Positions 1 through 9,983 of a DNA stretch of 64,000 bases are shown piece after piece. Below the pieces are notes generated by a model that worked only from the letters and a program-made list of their open reading frames with translations, was not told the origin of the DNA and made no database searches. Made by a program: the position numbers and the translations under genes. The stretch spans positions 248,001-312,000 of the forward strand of contig NZ_FNUY01000007.1 of NCBI RefSeq assembly GCF_900108245.1, given 5' to 3'. Within the stretch, counting starts at the first letter, position 1, and the number at the start of each line of letters is the position of its first letter. The stretch is from Allobosea lathyri (GTDB taxonomy: Bacteria; Pseudomonadota; Alphaproteobacteria; Rhizobiales; Beijerinckiaceae).

Positions 1-102
1 GCGACAGCGCTGATCACAGCAGCGTTCTTCTATCTCGCGCTCGAGAAGTTCTTCCAGATCGGCCTGCTCAAGGGTCCCCTCGAAACGCTCATCGGCCTGT
101 GA
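1..102 (+). CDS. TTT transporter small membrane subunit (TctB-like), C-terminal fragment
   Basis: Frame 1 is open from the window edge to a TGA at 100-102 and gives the last 33 residues of a hydrophobic protein (AFFYLALEKFFQIGLL then a short tail). Its position 32 bp upstream of a tctA gene on the same strand, the hydrophobic segment and the family order tctB-tctA identify it as the small four-helix membrane subunit of a tripartite tricarboxylate transporter. The rest lies outside the window, so the assignment rests mostly on context. Confidence 0.6.
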   Translation, partial: ATALITAAFFYLALEKFFQIGLLKGPLETLIGL

Positions 103-134
103 TCGGCTCGACAACGAAAGCGGTGCCGTAAGCC

Positions 135-1646
135 ATGGATAACGTCGCCAACCTGATGCACGGCTTCTCGGTCGCGCTGACCACGCACCACATCCTGCTG
201 ATGATGGCGGGCGTGCTGCTCGGCGTCCTCGTCGGCGTGCTGCCGGGGCTGGGAGCGCCCAACGGCGTCTCGCTCCTGCTGCCCCTGACCTTCAGCATGG
301 ACCCGGTCTCGGCGATCATCCTGCTGACCTCGCTCTATTGGGGCGCCCTTTTCGGCGGCTCGACCACCTCCATCCTCTTCAACATCCCCGGTGAACCCTC
401 ATCGGTCGCGACGACCTTCGACGGCCACCCCATGGCCAAGCAGGGCCGGGCGACGGAAGCGCTCTCCTTCGCCTTCCTCTCGGCCGGCTTCGGCGCGCTG
501 GCGGGCGTCATCCTGATCACGCTGCTGTCGGGCTGGGTCGCGAAATTCGCGCTGCGCTTCTCGTCGCCCGAGTATTTCGCCGTCTATTTCATGACCTTCG
601 CCAGCTTCATCGGGCTCGGCGGCTCCTCGCCGCTGAAGACCGTCGTCTCCATGGGCATCGGCTTCACGCTCGCTTCGATCGGCATGGATTCGGTCTCCGG
701 CAATGTGCGCCTGACCTATGATTTCGACGTGCTGCTGGCCGGCGTCAGCTTCCTGATCGCGGTCATCGGCCTGTTCGGCATCGGCGAATTGCTGCTGACC
801 ATGGAAGAGGGGCTGAAGTTCGAGGGCGTCGCCGCCAAGGTGCGCATCCGCGACGTGGTGGTCACGGCGGCCAAGCTGCCGCGCTACTGGCTGGCCCTGC
901 TCCGCTCGAGCCTGATCGGCATCTGGATGGGCATCACGCCCGGTGGCCCGACGGCTGCCTCCTTCATGAGCTACGCCATGGCGAAGCGCTCCTCCCGCAA
1001 CCCGGAGAAATTCGGCAAGGGCGAGCCGGAAGGCGTGATTTCGCCCGAGGCCGCCGACCATGCCGCGGGCTCCGCCGCCATGCTGCCGATGCTGGCGCTG
1101 GGCATTCCGGGCTCGGCGACGGCCGCCGTGATGATGGGCGGGCTGATGATCTGGGGCCTGAATCCCGGCCCAACTCTGTTCACCGACCGCCCCGATTTCG
1201 TCTGGGGCCTGATCGCCTCGATGTATCTCGGCAATGTCGTCGCCGTCGTCGTCGTCCTGGCGACCGTGCCGCTCTTCGCCTCGATCCTGCGCATCCCCTT
1301 CTCGATCATCGGGCCGATCATCGTGGTGATCTGCTTCATCGGCGCCTATACGGCGGCGAGCAAGGAGTTCGACATCTGGCTGGCGCTCGCTTTTGGCCTC
1401 GTCGGCTACGTCTTCAAGAAGCTCGACTACCCGATCGCGCCGCTCGTGCTCGCCATGGTCATCGGCGACAAGGCCGAGGATGCCTTCCGCCAGTCGATGA
1501 TCTTCAGCCAAGGCTCGTTGAAGATCTTCTGGTCGAACCCGCTGGTGGCAACGCTGATGTCGATCGGGCTCATCCTGCTGCTGATGCCGCTCATTGGCAC
1601 CGCCGTCCGCCGCTTGCGCGGGCGCCGCGCCATACGCACGGTGTGA
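135..1646 (+). CDS. tctA: TTT transporter large permease subunit TctA
   Basis: 503-residue integral membrane protein, the usual TctA length. The N-terminus has the family signature LGVLVGVLPGLGAPNGVSLL (about residues 30-49), and the GALFGGSTTSILFNIPGEP segment (about 75-93) is the first of the two conserved inner motifs; GIWMGITPGGPTAASFMSYA (about 262-281) is the second. It forms the carboxylate channel with TctB in the inner membrane, energised by the ion gradient and fed by a periplasmic TctC. It starts 32 bp after the tctB stop; the ribosome site is weak. A tctC candidate lies at 5133-6104 on the other strand and may be its partner. Confidence 0.93.
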   Translation: MDNVANLMHGFSVALTTHHILLMMAGVLLGVLVGVLPGLGAPNGVSLLLPLTFSMDPVSAIILLTSLYWGALFGGSTTSILFNIPGEPSSVATTFDGHPMAKQGRATEALSFAFLSAGFGALAGVILITLLSGWVAKFALRFSSPEYFAVYFMTFASFIGLGGSSPLKTVVSMGIGFTLASIGMDSVSGNVRLTYDFDVLLAGVSFLIAVIGLFGIGELLLTMEEGLKFEGVAAKVRIRDVVVTAAKLPRYWLALLRSSLIGIWMGITPGGPTAASFMSYAMAKRSSRNPEKFGKGEPEGVISPEAADHAAGSAAMLPMLALGIPGSATAAVMMGGLMIWGLNPGPTLFTDRPDFVWGLIASMYLGNVVAVVVVLATVPLFASILRIPFSIIGPIIVVICFIGAYTAASKEFDIWLALAFGLVGYVFKKLDYPIAPLVLAMVIGDKAEDAFRQSMIFSQGSLKIFWSNPLVATLMSIGLILLLMPLIGTAVRRLRGRRAIRTV

Positions 1647-1653
1647 CACGAGT

Positions 1654-1680
1654 GCCGAGTCTCATGATGAGGCTCGGCCC
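1654..1680 (+). terminator. Hairpin after tctA
   Basis: GCCGAG at 1654-1659 pairs with CTCGGC at 1673-1678, and CTCAT pairs with ATGAG inside, giving an 11-bp stem with a single-base loop, followed by CCGTTT. It lies 8 bp after the tctA stop. The U-tract is short, so termination is plausible but may be weak. Confidence 0.5.
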
Positions 1681-1873
1681 GTTTCAGATTGCCAGCGGCA
1701 GAAGCCCGCACCGAGCACCTGCGCCGGCGCCTAGAACAATGATTTAATTAGTCTTTCTTGTAGATTCGCCACGCCTCTATCGCTTCAGGAATTTGCATGC
1801 AAGATACCCGCGCGTGGCCGTTTCCCTGACATAGAGCTGCGTTCCGCCGCCCCTCACTTGCCTGCGACGAAAC

Positions 1874-3067
1874 ATGCCCCGCCCGACGCCGTCCTCTGCT
1901 CTCGAACGCCTGCGCGTCCTCGATCTCTCCCGCGTCAGGGCGGGCCCGACCTGCGCGCGCGTCTTCGCGGATTTTGGCGCCGATGTGATCAAGGTCGAGA
2001 GCCCGCCCGGGCTCGATCCCAACGAGAACATGAGCGGGCCGCGCCACGGCTACGACATGCAGAACCTGCATCGTAACAAGCGCTCCCTGACGCTCAATCT
2101 GAAGACGCCGGAAGGCAAGGCGATCCTGCTCAGGCTGATCGAGAGCGCCGATCTGCTGATCGAGAATTTCCGCCCCGATGTGAAGGACCGCCTCGGCCTC
2201 GATTTCGAGACGCTGCATAAACTCAACCCGCGCCTGATCCTGGTGTCGGTCTCCGGCTTCGGCCAGAGCGGCCCGTACCGGACGCGGGCCGGCTTCGATC
2301 AGATCGCCCAGGGCATGGGCGGGATGATGTCGGTCACTGGCTTGCAAGGACAGGGGCCGGTGCGAGCGGGCATCGCGGTGGCAGATTCCGCCGCCGGCCT
2401 CTATGGCGCGATCGGCGCGCTGGTCGCGGTCACCGAGCGCGAAACCTCCGGCAAGGGCCAATGGGTGCAGACCTCGCTGCTGGAAGCGCAGATCGCGATG
2501 ATGGACTTCCAGGCGGCGCGCTTTCTGGTCGAGGGCACGGTGCCGCCCCAGGCCGGCAACGACCACCCCTATTCGACGCCGATGGGCGTCTATGCGACGC
2601 GCAACGGCCATATCAATATCGGCGTCGGCGCGGAGGGGCACTGGCGCTCGTTCTGCAAGGCGATCGGCCATCCCGAACTCGGCGAGAACCCTGTCTACGA
2701 CAACATGGAAAAGCGCTTCGCCAGGCGCCCCGAACTGCGCGTCCTGATCGAGAGCATCCTGAGCCAGCGCGACTCCGCCGACTGGCTCGCCGCCTTCGAG
2801 ACGCACGCCGTCCCGGCAGGGCCGATCTACGCCGTCGACGAGATGTTCGACGATCCGCAGGTCCAGCATCTGGGAATTGCGCAGCCCGTGACGCATCCTG
2901 TACTCGGCGACATCCGCGTCGTGGCTGAGCCCGTGTCGCTCTCGCGCACGCCCGCCAGCGTGGCGACGCCGACGCCCGAGGCCGGCGAGCACAATGCCGA
3001 GATCCTGGCCGAGCTCGGCTACGATCAGGCCGATATCACGCGGCTGAAGGGCCTCGGCGCGATCTAA
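1874..3067 (+). CDS. CaiB/BaiF (class III) CoA-transferase
   Basis: 397 residues, the family length. The N-terminus has the conserved LRVLDLSRVRAGP....FADFGADVIKVE block, then NKRSLTLNLKTPEG (about 68-81) and LIENFRPDVKDRLGLD (about 95-110). The catalytic Asp that forms the acyl-enzyme anhydride in formyl-CoA transferase corresponds to Asp171 in AVADSAAG. The enzyme moves CoA between carboxylic acids in the cytoplasm. It is followed after 14 bp by a crotonase-fold gene, so the pair probably activates and then processes one acid, perhaps that imported by the TTT system upstream. The donor and acceptor acids cannot be read from the sequence. Confidence 0.9.
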   Translation: MPRPTPSSALERLRVLDLSRVRAGPTCARVFADFGADVIKVESPPGLDPNENMSGPRHGYDMQNLHRNKRSLTLNLKTPEGKAILLRLIESADLLIENFRPDVKDRLGLDFETLHKLNPRLILVSVSGFGQSGPYRTRAGFDQIAQGMGGMMSVTGLQGQGPVRAGIAVADSAAGLYGAIGALVAVTERETSGKGQWVQTSLLEAQIAMMDFQAARFLVEGTVPPQAGNDHPYSTPMGVYATRNGHINIGVGAEGHWRSFCKAIGHPELGENPVYDNMEKRFARRPELRVLIESILSQRDSADWLAAFETHAVPAGPIYAVDEMFDDPQVQHLGIAQPVTHPVLGDIRVVAEPVSLSRTPASVATPTPEAGEHNAEILAELGYDQADITRLKGLGAI

Positions 3068-3081
3068 GGGAGTTCCCACGC

Positions 3082-3861
3082 ATGAACGACGAGCTTCTCT
3101 ATGAAATCCGTGACGGCATCGGCTTCGTCACATTGAACCGGCCGCAGGCCCGCAACGCGCTGACCTTCGCGATGTATGAGCGCCTCGCCGAGATCTGCGG
3201 CGATATCGAGGGCCATGGCGCACCAAAGGTCCTGGTCCTGACGGGGGCCGGCGAAAAGGCCTTCGCGGCAGGCACCGACATCTCGCAGTTCCGGGACTTC
3301 AGGACGCCCGAGGACGCGCTCGCCTACGAGACCAGGATCGATCGCGTCATGACCACGATCGAGAGCTGCCCGATCCCGACGATCGCGGCGATCTCGGGCG
3401 CTGTCACGGGCGGTGGCGCCAGCATCGCCTGCGCCTGCGACATGCGCATTGCGACCCGTTCGGCCCGCTTCGGCTTCCCCGTCGCGCGCACGCTCGGCAA
3501 CTGCCTTTCGATGAGCAACTACGCCAGGCTTGCGACCTTGCTCGGCCCCGCCCGCGTCAAGGACATCGTCTTCACCGCCCGGCTGGTCGAAGCCGAAGAG
3601 GGCCACCAAGTCGGCCTCTACAACGAACTCGTCGCCGATCACGCAGGCTTGATCGCCCGCGCCACCGAACTCGCGACGACGATCGCAGGCCATGCGCCGC
3701 TGACCCTGCGCGCGACCAAGGAATCGCTGCGCCGCCTGGCGCTCGAAGGCCGCCACGCCGAAACCAGCGATCTCGTCGTCATGTGCTATATGAGCGCCGA
3801 TTTCCGCGAGGGCATGGAAGCCTTCCTCGGCAAACGCCCACCGAACTGGCAAGGCAAGTAG
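3082..3861 (+). CDS. Enoyl-CoA hydratase/isomerase (crotonase) family protein with atypical active site
   Basis: 259 residues with the crotonase fold: LNRPQARNAL near the N-terminus, the oxyanion-hole segments AGTDISQF (about 64-71) and ISGAVTGGGASIACACD (about 104-120). In rat mitochondrial hydratase the two catalytic glutamates lie in GGGCE and in FGxPE. Here they read GGGAS and FGFPV, so both are absent. The fold and CoA binding are clear, but simple hydration is unlikely; an isomerase, thioesterase, lyase or decarboxylase role is more probable. GGGAGTTCCC stands just upstream of the ATG, and the gene follows the CoA-transferase by 14 bp, as in an operon. Confidence 0.88.
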   Translation: MNDELLYEIRDGIGFVTLNRPQARNALTFAMYERLAEICGDIEGHGAPKVLVLTGAGEKAFAAGTDISQFRDFRTPEDALAYETRIDRVMTTIESCPIPTIAAISGAVTGGGASIACACDMRIATRSARFGFPVARTLGNCLSMSNYARLATLLGPARVKDIVFTARLVEAEEGHQVGLYNELVADHAGLIARATELATTIAGHAPLTLRATKESLRRLALEGRHAETSDLVVMCYMSADFREGMEAFLGKRPPNWQGK

Positions 3862-4057
3862 GCTGGCTCGGCCCACGCTGCATGCAAGAAATTGAGTTTA
3901 ATGGCGGCCCCAGCTCACTCGATTTCTTCATGCGAATAACGCCCTTGCAATGGCAAAAGGGCGCAAAGGCGGACTTATCTAAAATTTGAACATATACCGA
4001 AACGGCGGTGTAGCGGTTGGCGTCCTATCCAGGTCTCGAACGATCCTGGAGGATACG

Positions 4058-4141
4058 ATGCTGATCTATGTGGGGATATTCTTCCTGTCCTGCACCGCCA
4101 TTTTTCTTGAACTGGCAGATCGCGCACCCACGATCGATTGA
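4058..4141 (+). CDS. Possible 27-residue membrane microprotein
   Basis: The ATG at 4058 follows CTGGAGGATACG, a strong Shine-Dalgarno at good spacing. The frame encodes MLIYVGIFFLSCTAIFLELA plus seven residues: one hydrophobic helix and a short charged tail. It sits alone in the 392-bp gap 3862-4253, where nothing else coding is visible. The evidence is the ribosome site and the transmembrane composition only; no homologue is recognised, and the function is unknown. Confidence 0.4.
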   Translation: MLIYVGIFFLSCTAIFLELADRAPTID

Positions 4142-4253
4142 TCGCTATTTGTCCCGCGCCGCGCCCCAAAAGAGTGCGCCGCGCGATGCTTGGACGACCC
4201 GCTCACGCAGAGCGGAAGAGGGGCTGACTCGACTGCCCCCTTGAGACCCGGCC

Positions 4254-4973
4254 TTAAGACCAGCCCGGCCGCCATTTGGCGAATTCCGCCTTCGTCTCGG
4301 CATTCGCCGGATAGAGGCCGAAGATGCCCTGCCCCGCGCGGACCCGCTCCTCGACGAAATCCTCATAGGCCGTCTGCTCATAGGCCTCCGCCGCGACCTC
4401 ATTGGCGAGATGGGCCGGGACGACGCAGACCCCTTCGCCATCGCCGACGATGATGTCGCCGGGATAGACCGGCACGTCGCCGCAGCCGATCGGGGCGTTG
4501 ATGTCGAGCGCGTGATGGCGGATCAGGTTGGTCGGAGCGCTCGGGCGGTTGTGATAGGTCGGGAACGCCATCGCCGCGATCTCGGGGCTGTCGCGAAAGC
4601 CGCCATCTGTGACCACGCCCGCCACGCCGCGCTGCATCAGCCGCGAAACCAATATGCCGCCAGCCGAAGCCGCGCGCGCATCCTTGCGGCTGTCGATCAC
4701 CATGACATGACCCGCCGGGCAATCCTCGACGGCCCGGCGCTGCGGATGCTGCGTGCCCTCGAACATGCCGAGATGATCGATATCCTCCCGCGCCGGAATA
4801 TAGCGCAGCGTGAAGGCCTCGCCGACCATGCGCGGAGCCGCCGGGTTCAGCGGCCGGACATCCTGGATGAAGACGTTGCGGAAGCCGCGCTTGAACAGGG
4901 CGGTCGTCAGCGTGGCGCTGGAAACGCGCTTCAGCTTCTCGCGGTTTTCGGCTGTCAGGGTCGTAGTGGTCAT
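4254..4973 (-). CDS. RraA-like / HMG aldolase-family protein
   Basis: 239 residues with the RraA/class II 4-hydroxy-4-methyl-2-oxoglutarate aldolase fold. GVVTDGGFRDSPEI carries the Arg-Asp pair that binds substrate and metal in the aldolases, and VPVYPGDIIVGDGEGVCVVP is the family's C-terminal signature. The start at 4973 (MTTTTLTAENREK) follows AGAGGAC; a longer frame upstream looks non-coding. It lies 159 bp downstream of a tctC-like gene on the same strand, in a cluster with GntR, DHDPS-family and IlvD/Edd-family genes. That setting favours a catabolic aldolase or oxaloacetate decarboxylase over an RNase E inhibitor. Confidence 0.85.
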   Translation of the reverse strand: MTTTTLTAENREKLKRVSSATLTTALFKRGFRNVFIQDVRPLNPAAPRMVGEAFTLRYIPAREDIDHLGMFEGTQHPQRRAVEDCPAGHVMVIDSRKDARAASAGGILVSRLMQRGVAGVVTDGGFRDSPEIAAMAFPTYHNRPSAPTNLIRHHALDINAPIGCGDVPVYPGDIIVGDGEGVCVVPAHLANEVAAEAYEQTAYEDFVEERVRAGQGIFGLYPANAETKAEFAKWRPGWS

Positions 4974-5132
4974 CAATTTAAAGTCCTCTGGAGACCGTTC
5001 GAGAATTTCGTCAGCGTGAGTCGACTGGCGTGGCTGTCGAGAACCGGAGCGGAGCGTACTCGAGTACGTGAGCACCGGAAGCGCAGACAGCCGCGCCAGA
5101 AGGCCACGATGGCGGAATTATCGTGCGGTCGA

Positions 5133-6104
5133 TCACTCGATCCGCACATTCGCCTTCTGCGCCACATCGGCCCAGCGCTTGGTTTCGGAGGCGATATGGG
5201 CGGTGAACTGCTCCGAGCTGGAACCGACCGGGTCGACGCCGAGCTTCTTCATCTGCTCGATTACCGCGGGCTCCCGCATGATCGCCTGCGTCTCTGTCGA
5301 GAGCTTGGCGACGATCTCCTTGGGCACGCCCGACGGCGCGAAGAAACCATGCCAGGAGGCCGCATCATAGCCGGGGATGAACTCCGACAGGGCCGGCAGG
5401 TCCTTGGCGACGGCCAGCCGCTGCGGCGTCGCGGTGGCGATCGCGCGGATCTTCCCGGCCTCCACATGCGGCCAGGCGATGGTGATATTGTCGAAGGTGA
5501 TCTGGATCTGGCCCGACAGCAGGTCCTGCGTCACCTGCCCGCTCGAACGATAGGGCACATGGACCATGTCGGTCCCGGTCGAGACCTTGAACAACTCCGC
5601 GGCCATATGCGTCGAGGTGCCGGCGCCCGACGAGCCGAAGGAGTATTTGTTCGGGTTTTTCTTCAGGAGGTCGATCAGCTCAGGCACCGTCTTGGCCGGC
5701 AGATCGATATTGACCATCAGGATGTTGGGCACGCTCGCCACCTGCGAGATCGGCGAGAAATCCTTGATATGGTCGAAGGGCATCTTCGCATAGACGGCCG
5801 GGTTGATGGCATGGGTCGAGACCGTGCCCATGGTCAAAGTGTAGCCGTCAGGCGTCGAGCGGGCCGCAGCCGCGACGCCGGTATTGCCGCCGGCGCCGGG
5901 CCGGTTCTCCACGATGAACTTGCCATTGAGCCGTGCGGCAAGACGCTCCGCCAGGACCCGGCCCAGCAGGTCGGTCGTGCCGCCCGCGGCGAAGGGCACA
6001 ATGATCGTCACGACCTTGTTGCCGGGATAGTCGGCCTGCGCCAATGCGGCGCTCGCGCTCAGCAGGCAGGTGGCGGCAATCATCGCCCTGCGGGTCATCG
6101 TCAT
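5133..6104 (-). CDS. TTT periplasmic substrate-binding protein (Bug/TctC family)
   Basis: 323 residues. A signal peptide (MTMTRRAMIAATCLLSASAA, then LAQA) precedes the mature start YPGNKVVTIIVPFAAGGTTD. Bug-family marks are FAAGGTTDLLGRVLAERLAA, IVENRPGAGGN and PDGYTLTMG. It captures a carboxylate in the periplasm and passes it to TctA/TctB. The start at 6104 follows GGGAGGTAATGAG. The gene diverges from a gntR gene across an intergenic palindrome and is followed by the rraA-like gene. The substrate may be a sugar acid, judging from the dehydratase genes nearby (inference). Confidence 0.9.
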   Translation of the reverse strand: MTMTRRAMIAATCLLSASAALAQADYPGNKVVTIIVPFAAGGTTDLLGRVLAERLAARLNGKFIVENRPGAGGNTGVAAAARSTPDGYTLTMGTVSTHAINPAVYAKMPFDHIKDFSPISQVASVPNILMVNIDLPAKTVPELIDLLKKNPNKYSFGSSGAGTSTHMAAELFKVSTGTDMVHVPYRSSGQVTQDLLSGQIQITFDNITIAWPHVEAGKIRAIATATPQRLAVAKDLPALSEFIPGYDAASWHGFFAPSGVPKEIVAKLSTETQAIMREPAVIEQMKKLGVDPVGSSSEQFTAHIASETKRWADVAQKANVRIE

Positions 6105-6194
6105 CTCATTACCTCCCGATCCGTTTCCTCCGGCACGGTTGTGGCCGGCGCAGTCCGTTGGCGGACCCTTGAGATCGGACATAGCATAGGATTC

Positions 6195-6219
6195 CAGATT
6201 TGAAATCTGAAATTTCAGA
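6195..6219. promoter_or_regulatory. Overlapping palindromes, probable GntR operator
   Basis: CAGATTTGAAATCTG (6195-6209) is a perfect palindrome around one base, and TCTGAAATTTCAGA (6206-6219) is a second perfect palindrome sharing TCTG with the first. They lie between the divergent tctC-like and gntR genes, the expected place for an autoregulatory site of the GntR protein. Binding by that protein is inferred from position. Confidence 0.6.
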
Positions 6220-6325
6220 CTTGCTGCGGCTTGCCGTTTGTGATGTCTGATGCGGTGATGGCAGTGAGGGCGGCGGCGATCCCATCCGGATTCGCTGCCA
6301 CCAATGTCGCCTTTTCGGAACCCTG

Positions 6326-7030
6326 ATGACTGAGCTGATCACCATCGAGCCTGTCGCGCCCCATCTGCTGCGCTCCCTGCGCGAGCATGTGCATGAGCGC
6401 CTGCGCCGGGCGATCGTGGCCGGGCGGTTCCGGAACGGCGAACGCCTGAACGAGCGGCATCTGGCCGAGATGCTCGGCGTCAGCACGACCCCGGTGAAAG
6501 ACGCGATCCGCAAGCTCGAAAGCGAAGGGCTGGTCAGGACCGAGGCCCGGCGCGGCGTCTTCGTCGAGTTCTCGGCGCGGCAGGCCCTGGAGATGGCGCT
6601 CGGCCGCGCCGCGCTCGAAAGCGTGATGGCCCATATCGCGGCCAACCGGTTGAGCGATGCCGATATTGCCGCCATGGCTCAGCTGATCGACGACATGGAG
6701 CATGCCACCGACCACAGCGCGCTCGAAGACCTCGTCCTCCTGAACGAGGCCTATCACGGCGCGATCCACCGGATCTCGGGTTGCACCTATCTCGAGCGCC
6801 GGCTCGACGGACAGCGCATGTACGACCACGCCCAGCGCATCGCGCTGCTGGCGGAGCCGGCCGAGCGCCGGCAGGGTTTCGAGGAACATCGATCGATCTA
6901 TCAGGCGCTTGCCGGCCGCGATCCGGCACTCGCCGAACAAAGGATGCGCCGCCACATCGTCCGCTCGGCGAAAGCCCATGTGCGGCAGGTGTTCGGCGCC
7001 GATGCGGAGGGACTGGCTTATGACGAATGA
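6326..7030 (+). CDS. GntR-family regulator, FCD subfamily
   Basis: 234 residues. The N-terminal winged helix-turn-helix covers about 15-80, with LNERHLAEMLGVSTTPVKDA then IRKLESEGLV. The all-helical FCD ligand domain follows (about 90-220), with metal-binding-type histidines in YHGAIHRISG and RMRRHIVRSAKAH. It probably senses the substrate or an intermediate of the acid pathway encoded around it. It diverges from tctC-like and its last 11 bp overlap the start of the DHDPS-family gene, so regulator and enzyme are translated from one message. Confidence 0.9.
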   Translation: MTELITIEPVAPHLLRSLREHVHERLRRAIVAGRFRNGERLNERHLAEMLGVSTTPVKDAIRKLESEGLVRTEARRGVFVEFSARQALEMALGRAALESVMAHIAANRLSDADIAAMAQLIDDMEHATDHSALEDLVLLNEAYHGAIHRISGCTYLERRLDGQRMYDHAQRIALLAEPAERRQGFEEHRSIYQALAGRDPALAEQRMRRHIVRSAKAHVRQVFGADAEGLAYDE

Positions 7031-7937
7031 AGAACTGCGCAAGGCCCTGCGCGGCATCTCCGGCGTGCATGTCACGGCCTGGGGCACCGATGGCGAGGCG
7101 GACTGGGCGGTGACCGGCAGGATCGTGCGCGGCATCGCCGAGGCCGGCATCCACAACATCGTCTCCGCCGGCAACACCGGCGAGTTCTACCCGATGACGA
7201 CAGACGAGGTCGTGCGCAGCCATGCCGTCGCGGCTGAAGCCGTTGCCGGCAAGGCGATGGTCACGGCAGGCATCGGCCGCTCGCTGCGCGAAGCGGTCTT
7301 GACCGGAAAGCTCGCCGCAAAGGCCGGCTGCGACGCGGTGATGGTGCACCATCCGCTCGACCCCTTCGCCGCGCCGCAATCGCAGGCCGACTACATCATC
7401 GCGATCGCCGATGCGCTGCCCCTGCCCGTCGTCGCCTATATCCGCTCGGATGCGATCGGCCTGAAGGATCTCGTCCGCGTCGCGACGCATGCCAATGTCG
7501 CGGGCGTGAAATTCGCCGCGACCAATGTGATGCTGCTTGCCGAATGCGTCCGCGCAACGGAAGGCACCAGCGCCAACTGGATCTGCGGCCTGGCCGAAGG
7601 CTGGGCCGCGCCCTTCCATGCGCTCGGCGCCCGCGGCTTCACTTCGGGGCTGGTCAATGTCGCGCCGCAACGTTCGCTGGCGATCTGGCGCGCGCTGGAG
7701 GCCGGCGACTATGCGACGGCACGCGCACAGGTCAGCGAGATCGCCGGCTTTGAGACCATGCGGACGAAATACGGCAACGGCGCCAATGTCACCGTGGTCA
7801 AGGAAGCTCTCGGCATGCTTGGAACGCCGGTGGGCCCCGTCCGCCTGCCTGGATTGCCGGAACTGAACGAGACGGAGCGCGCGGAACTACGCGCCATCGT
7901 CTCCGCCTGGGGCACGATGCGCGCCGCGGCGGAGTAA
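7020..7937 (+). CDS. Dihydrodipicolinate synthase / N-acetylneuraminate lyase family enzyme
   Basis: 305-residue class I aldolase/dehydratase barrel. SAGNTGEFYPMT (about 49-60) is the substrate-carboxylate loop, Tyr140 (VVAYIRSD) the proton relay and Lys164 (AGVKFAATN) the Schiff-base lysine. The start at 7020 overlaps the gntR stop; earlier starts would run through gntR in another frame. In gene clusters with IlvD/Edd dehydratases, members of this family act on 2-keto-3-deoxy sugar acids, either by dehydration to 2-oxoglutarate semialdehyde or by retro-aldol cleavage. Lysine synthesis is unlikely here. Confidence 0.88.
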   Translation: MTNEELRKALRGISGVHVTAWGTDGEADWAVTGRIVRGIAEAGIHNIVSAGNTGEFYPMTTDEVVRSHAVAAEAVAGKAMVTAGIGRSLREAVLTGKLAAKAGCDAVMVHHPLDPFAAPQSQADYIIAIADALPLPVVAYIRSDAIGLKDLVRVATHANVAGVKFAATNVMLLAECVRATEGTSANWICGLAEGWAAPFHALGARGFTSGLVNVAPQRSLAIWRALEAGDYATARAQVSEIAGFETMRTKYGNGANVTVVKEALGMLGTPVGPVRLPGLPELNETERAELRAIVSAWGTMRAAAE

Positions 7938-7963
7938 CCGGACCAGCCGAACTGACAACCTCC

Positions 7964-8070
7964 CCGTCATCCTGGACAAGCCGCGAAGCGGCGCAGATCC
8001 GGGATCCATCGTAGAACGCAGCGCCCTCCGATGGATTCCGGGACGACCTGCGGTCGCCCAGGATGACGGA
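7964..8070. repeat. Dispersed palindromic intergenic element, copy 1
   Basis: About 107 bp, opening with CCGTCATCCTGGACAAGC and closing with CGCCCAGGATGACGG, so the ends are inverted repeats. Inside are GATCCGGGATCCAT and GATGGATTCCGGG. It fills most of the gap between the DHDPS-family and ilvD/edd genes. RNA from either strand could fold into a long hairpin. Confidence 0.85.
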
Positions 8071-8107
8071 GAGGTTCGAACACCAAGAAACCATCCAAGG
8101 AAGCGCC

Positions 8108-9838
<1,731 letters not shown>

Positions 9839-9877
9839 CCCGTCGCGGAATAGTCTCCGCATCGATGTCCATTGGCG

Positions 9878-9973
9878 CCGTCATTCCGGGCTTGACCCGG
9901 AATCCATCGAAGGCAACTGCGCTCTACGATGGGTCCCGGATCGGCGCGGCTTCGCCGCTTGTCCAGGATGACG
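9878..9973. repeat. Dispersed palindromic intergenic element, copy 2
   Basis: About 96 bp from CCGTCATTCCGGGCTTGACC to CTTGTCCAGGATGACGA, with GGCGCGGCTTCGCCGC inside. The same family as the copy at 7964-8070. It lies between the ilvD/edd and fkbM genes and ends 10 bp before the fkbM start. Confidence 0.8.
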
Positions 9974-9983
9974 AACAGGTTAT

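Noticed and set aside
5600..5800. Additional small genes antisense to tctC
   Set aside because: Short plus-strand frames here have no ribosome site and mirror tctC coding periodicity.
4410..6203. Open frame of 597 codons on the plus strand
   Set aside because: It covers the antisense of the rraA-like and tctC-like genes and has the typical Arg/Asp/His-rich shadow composition.
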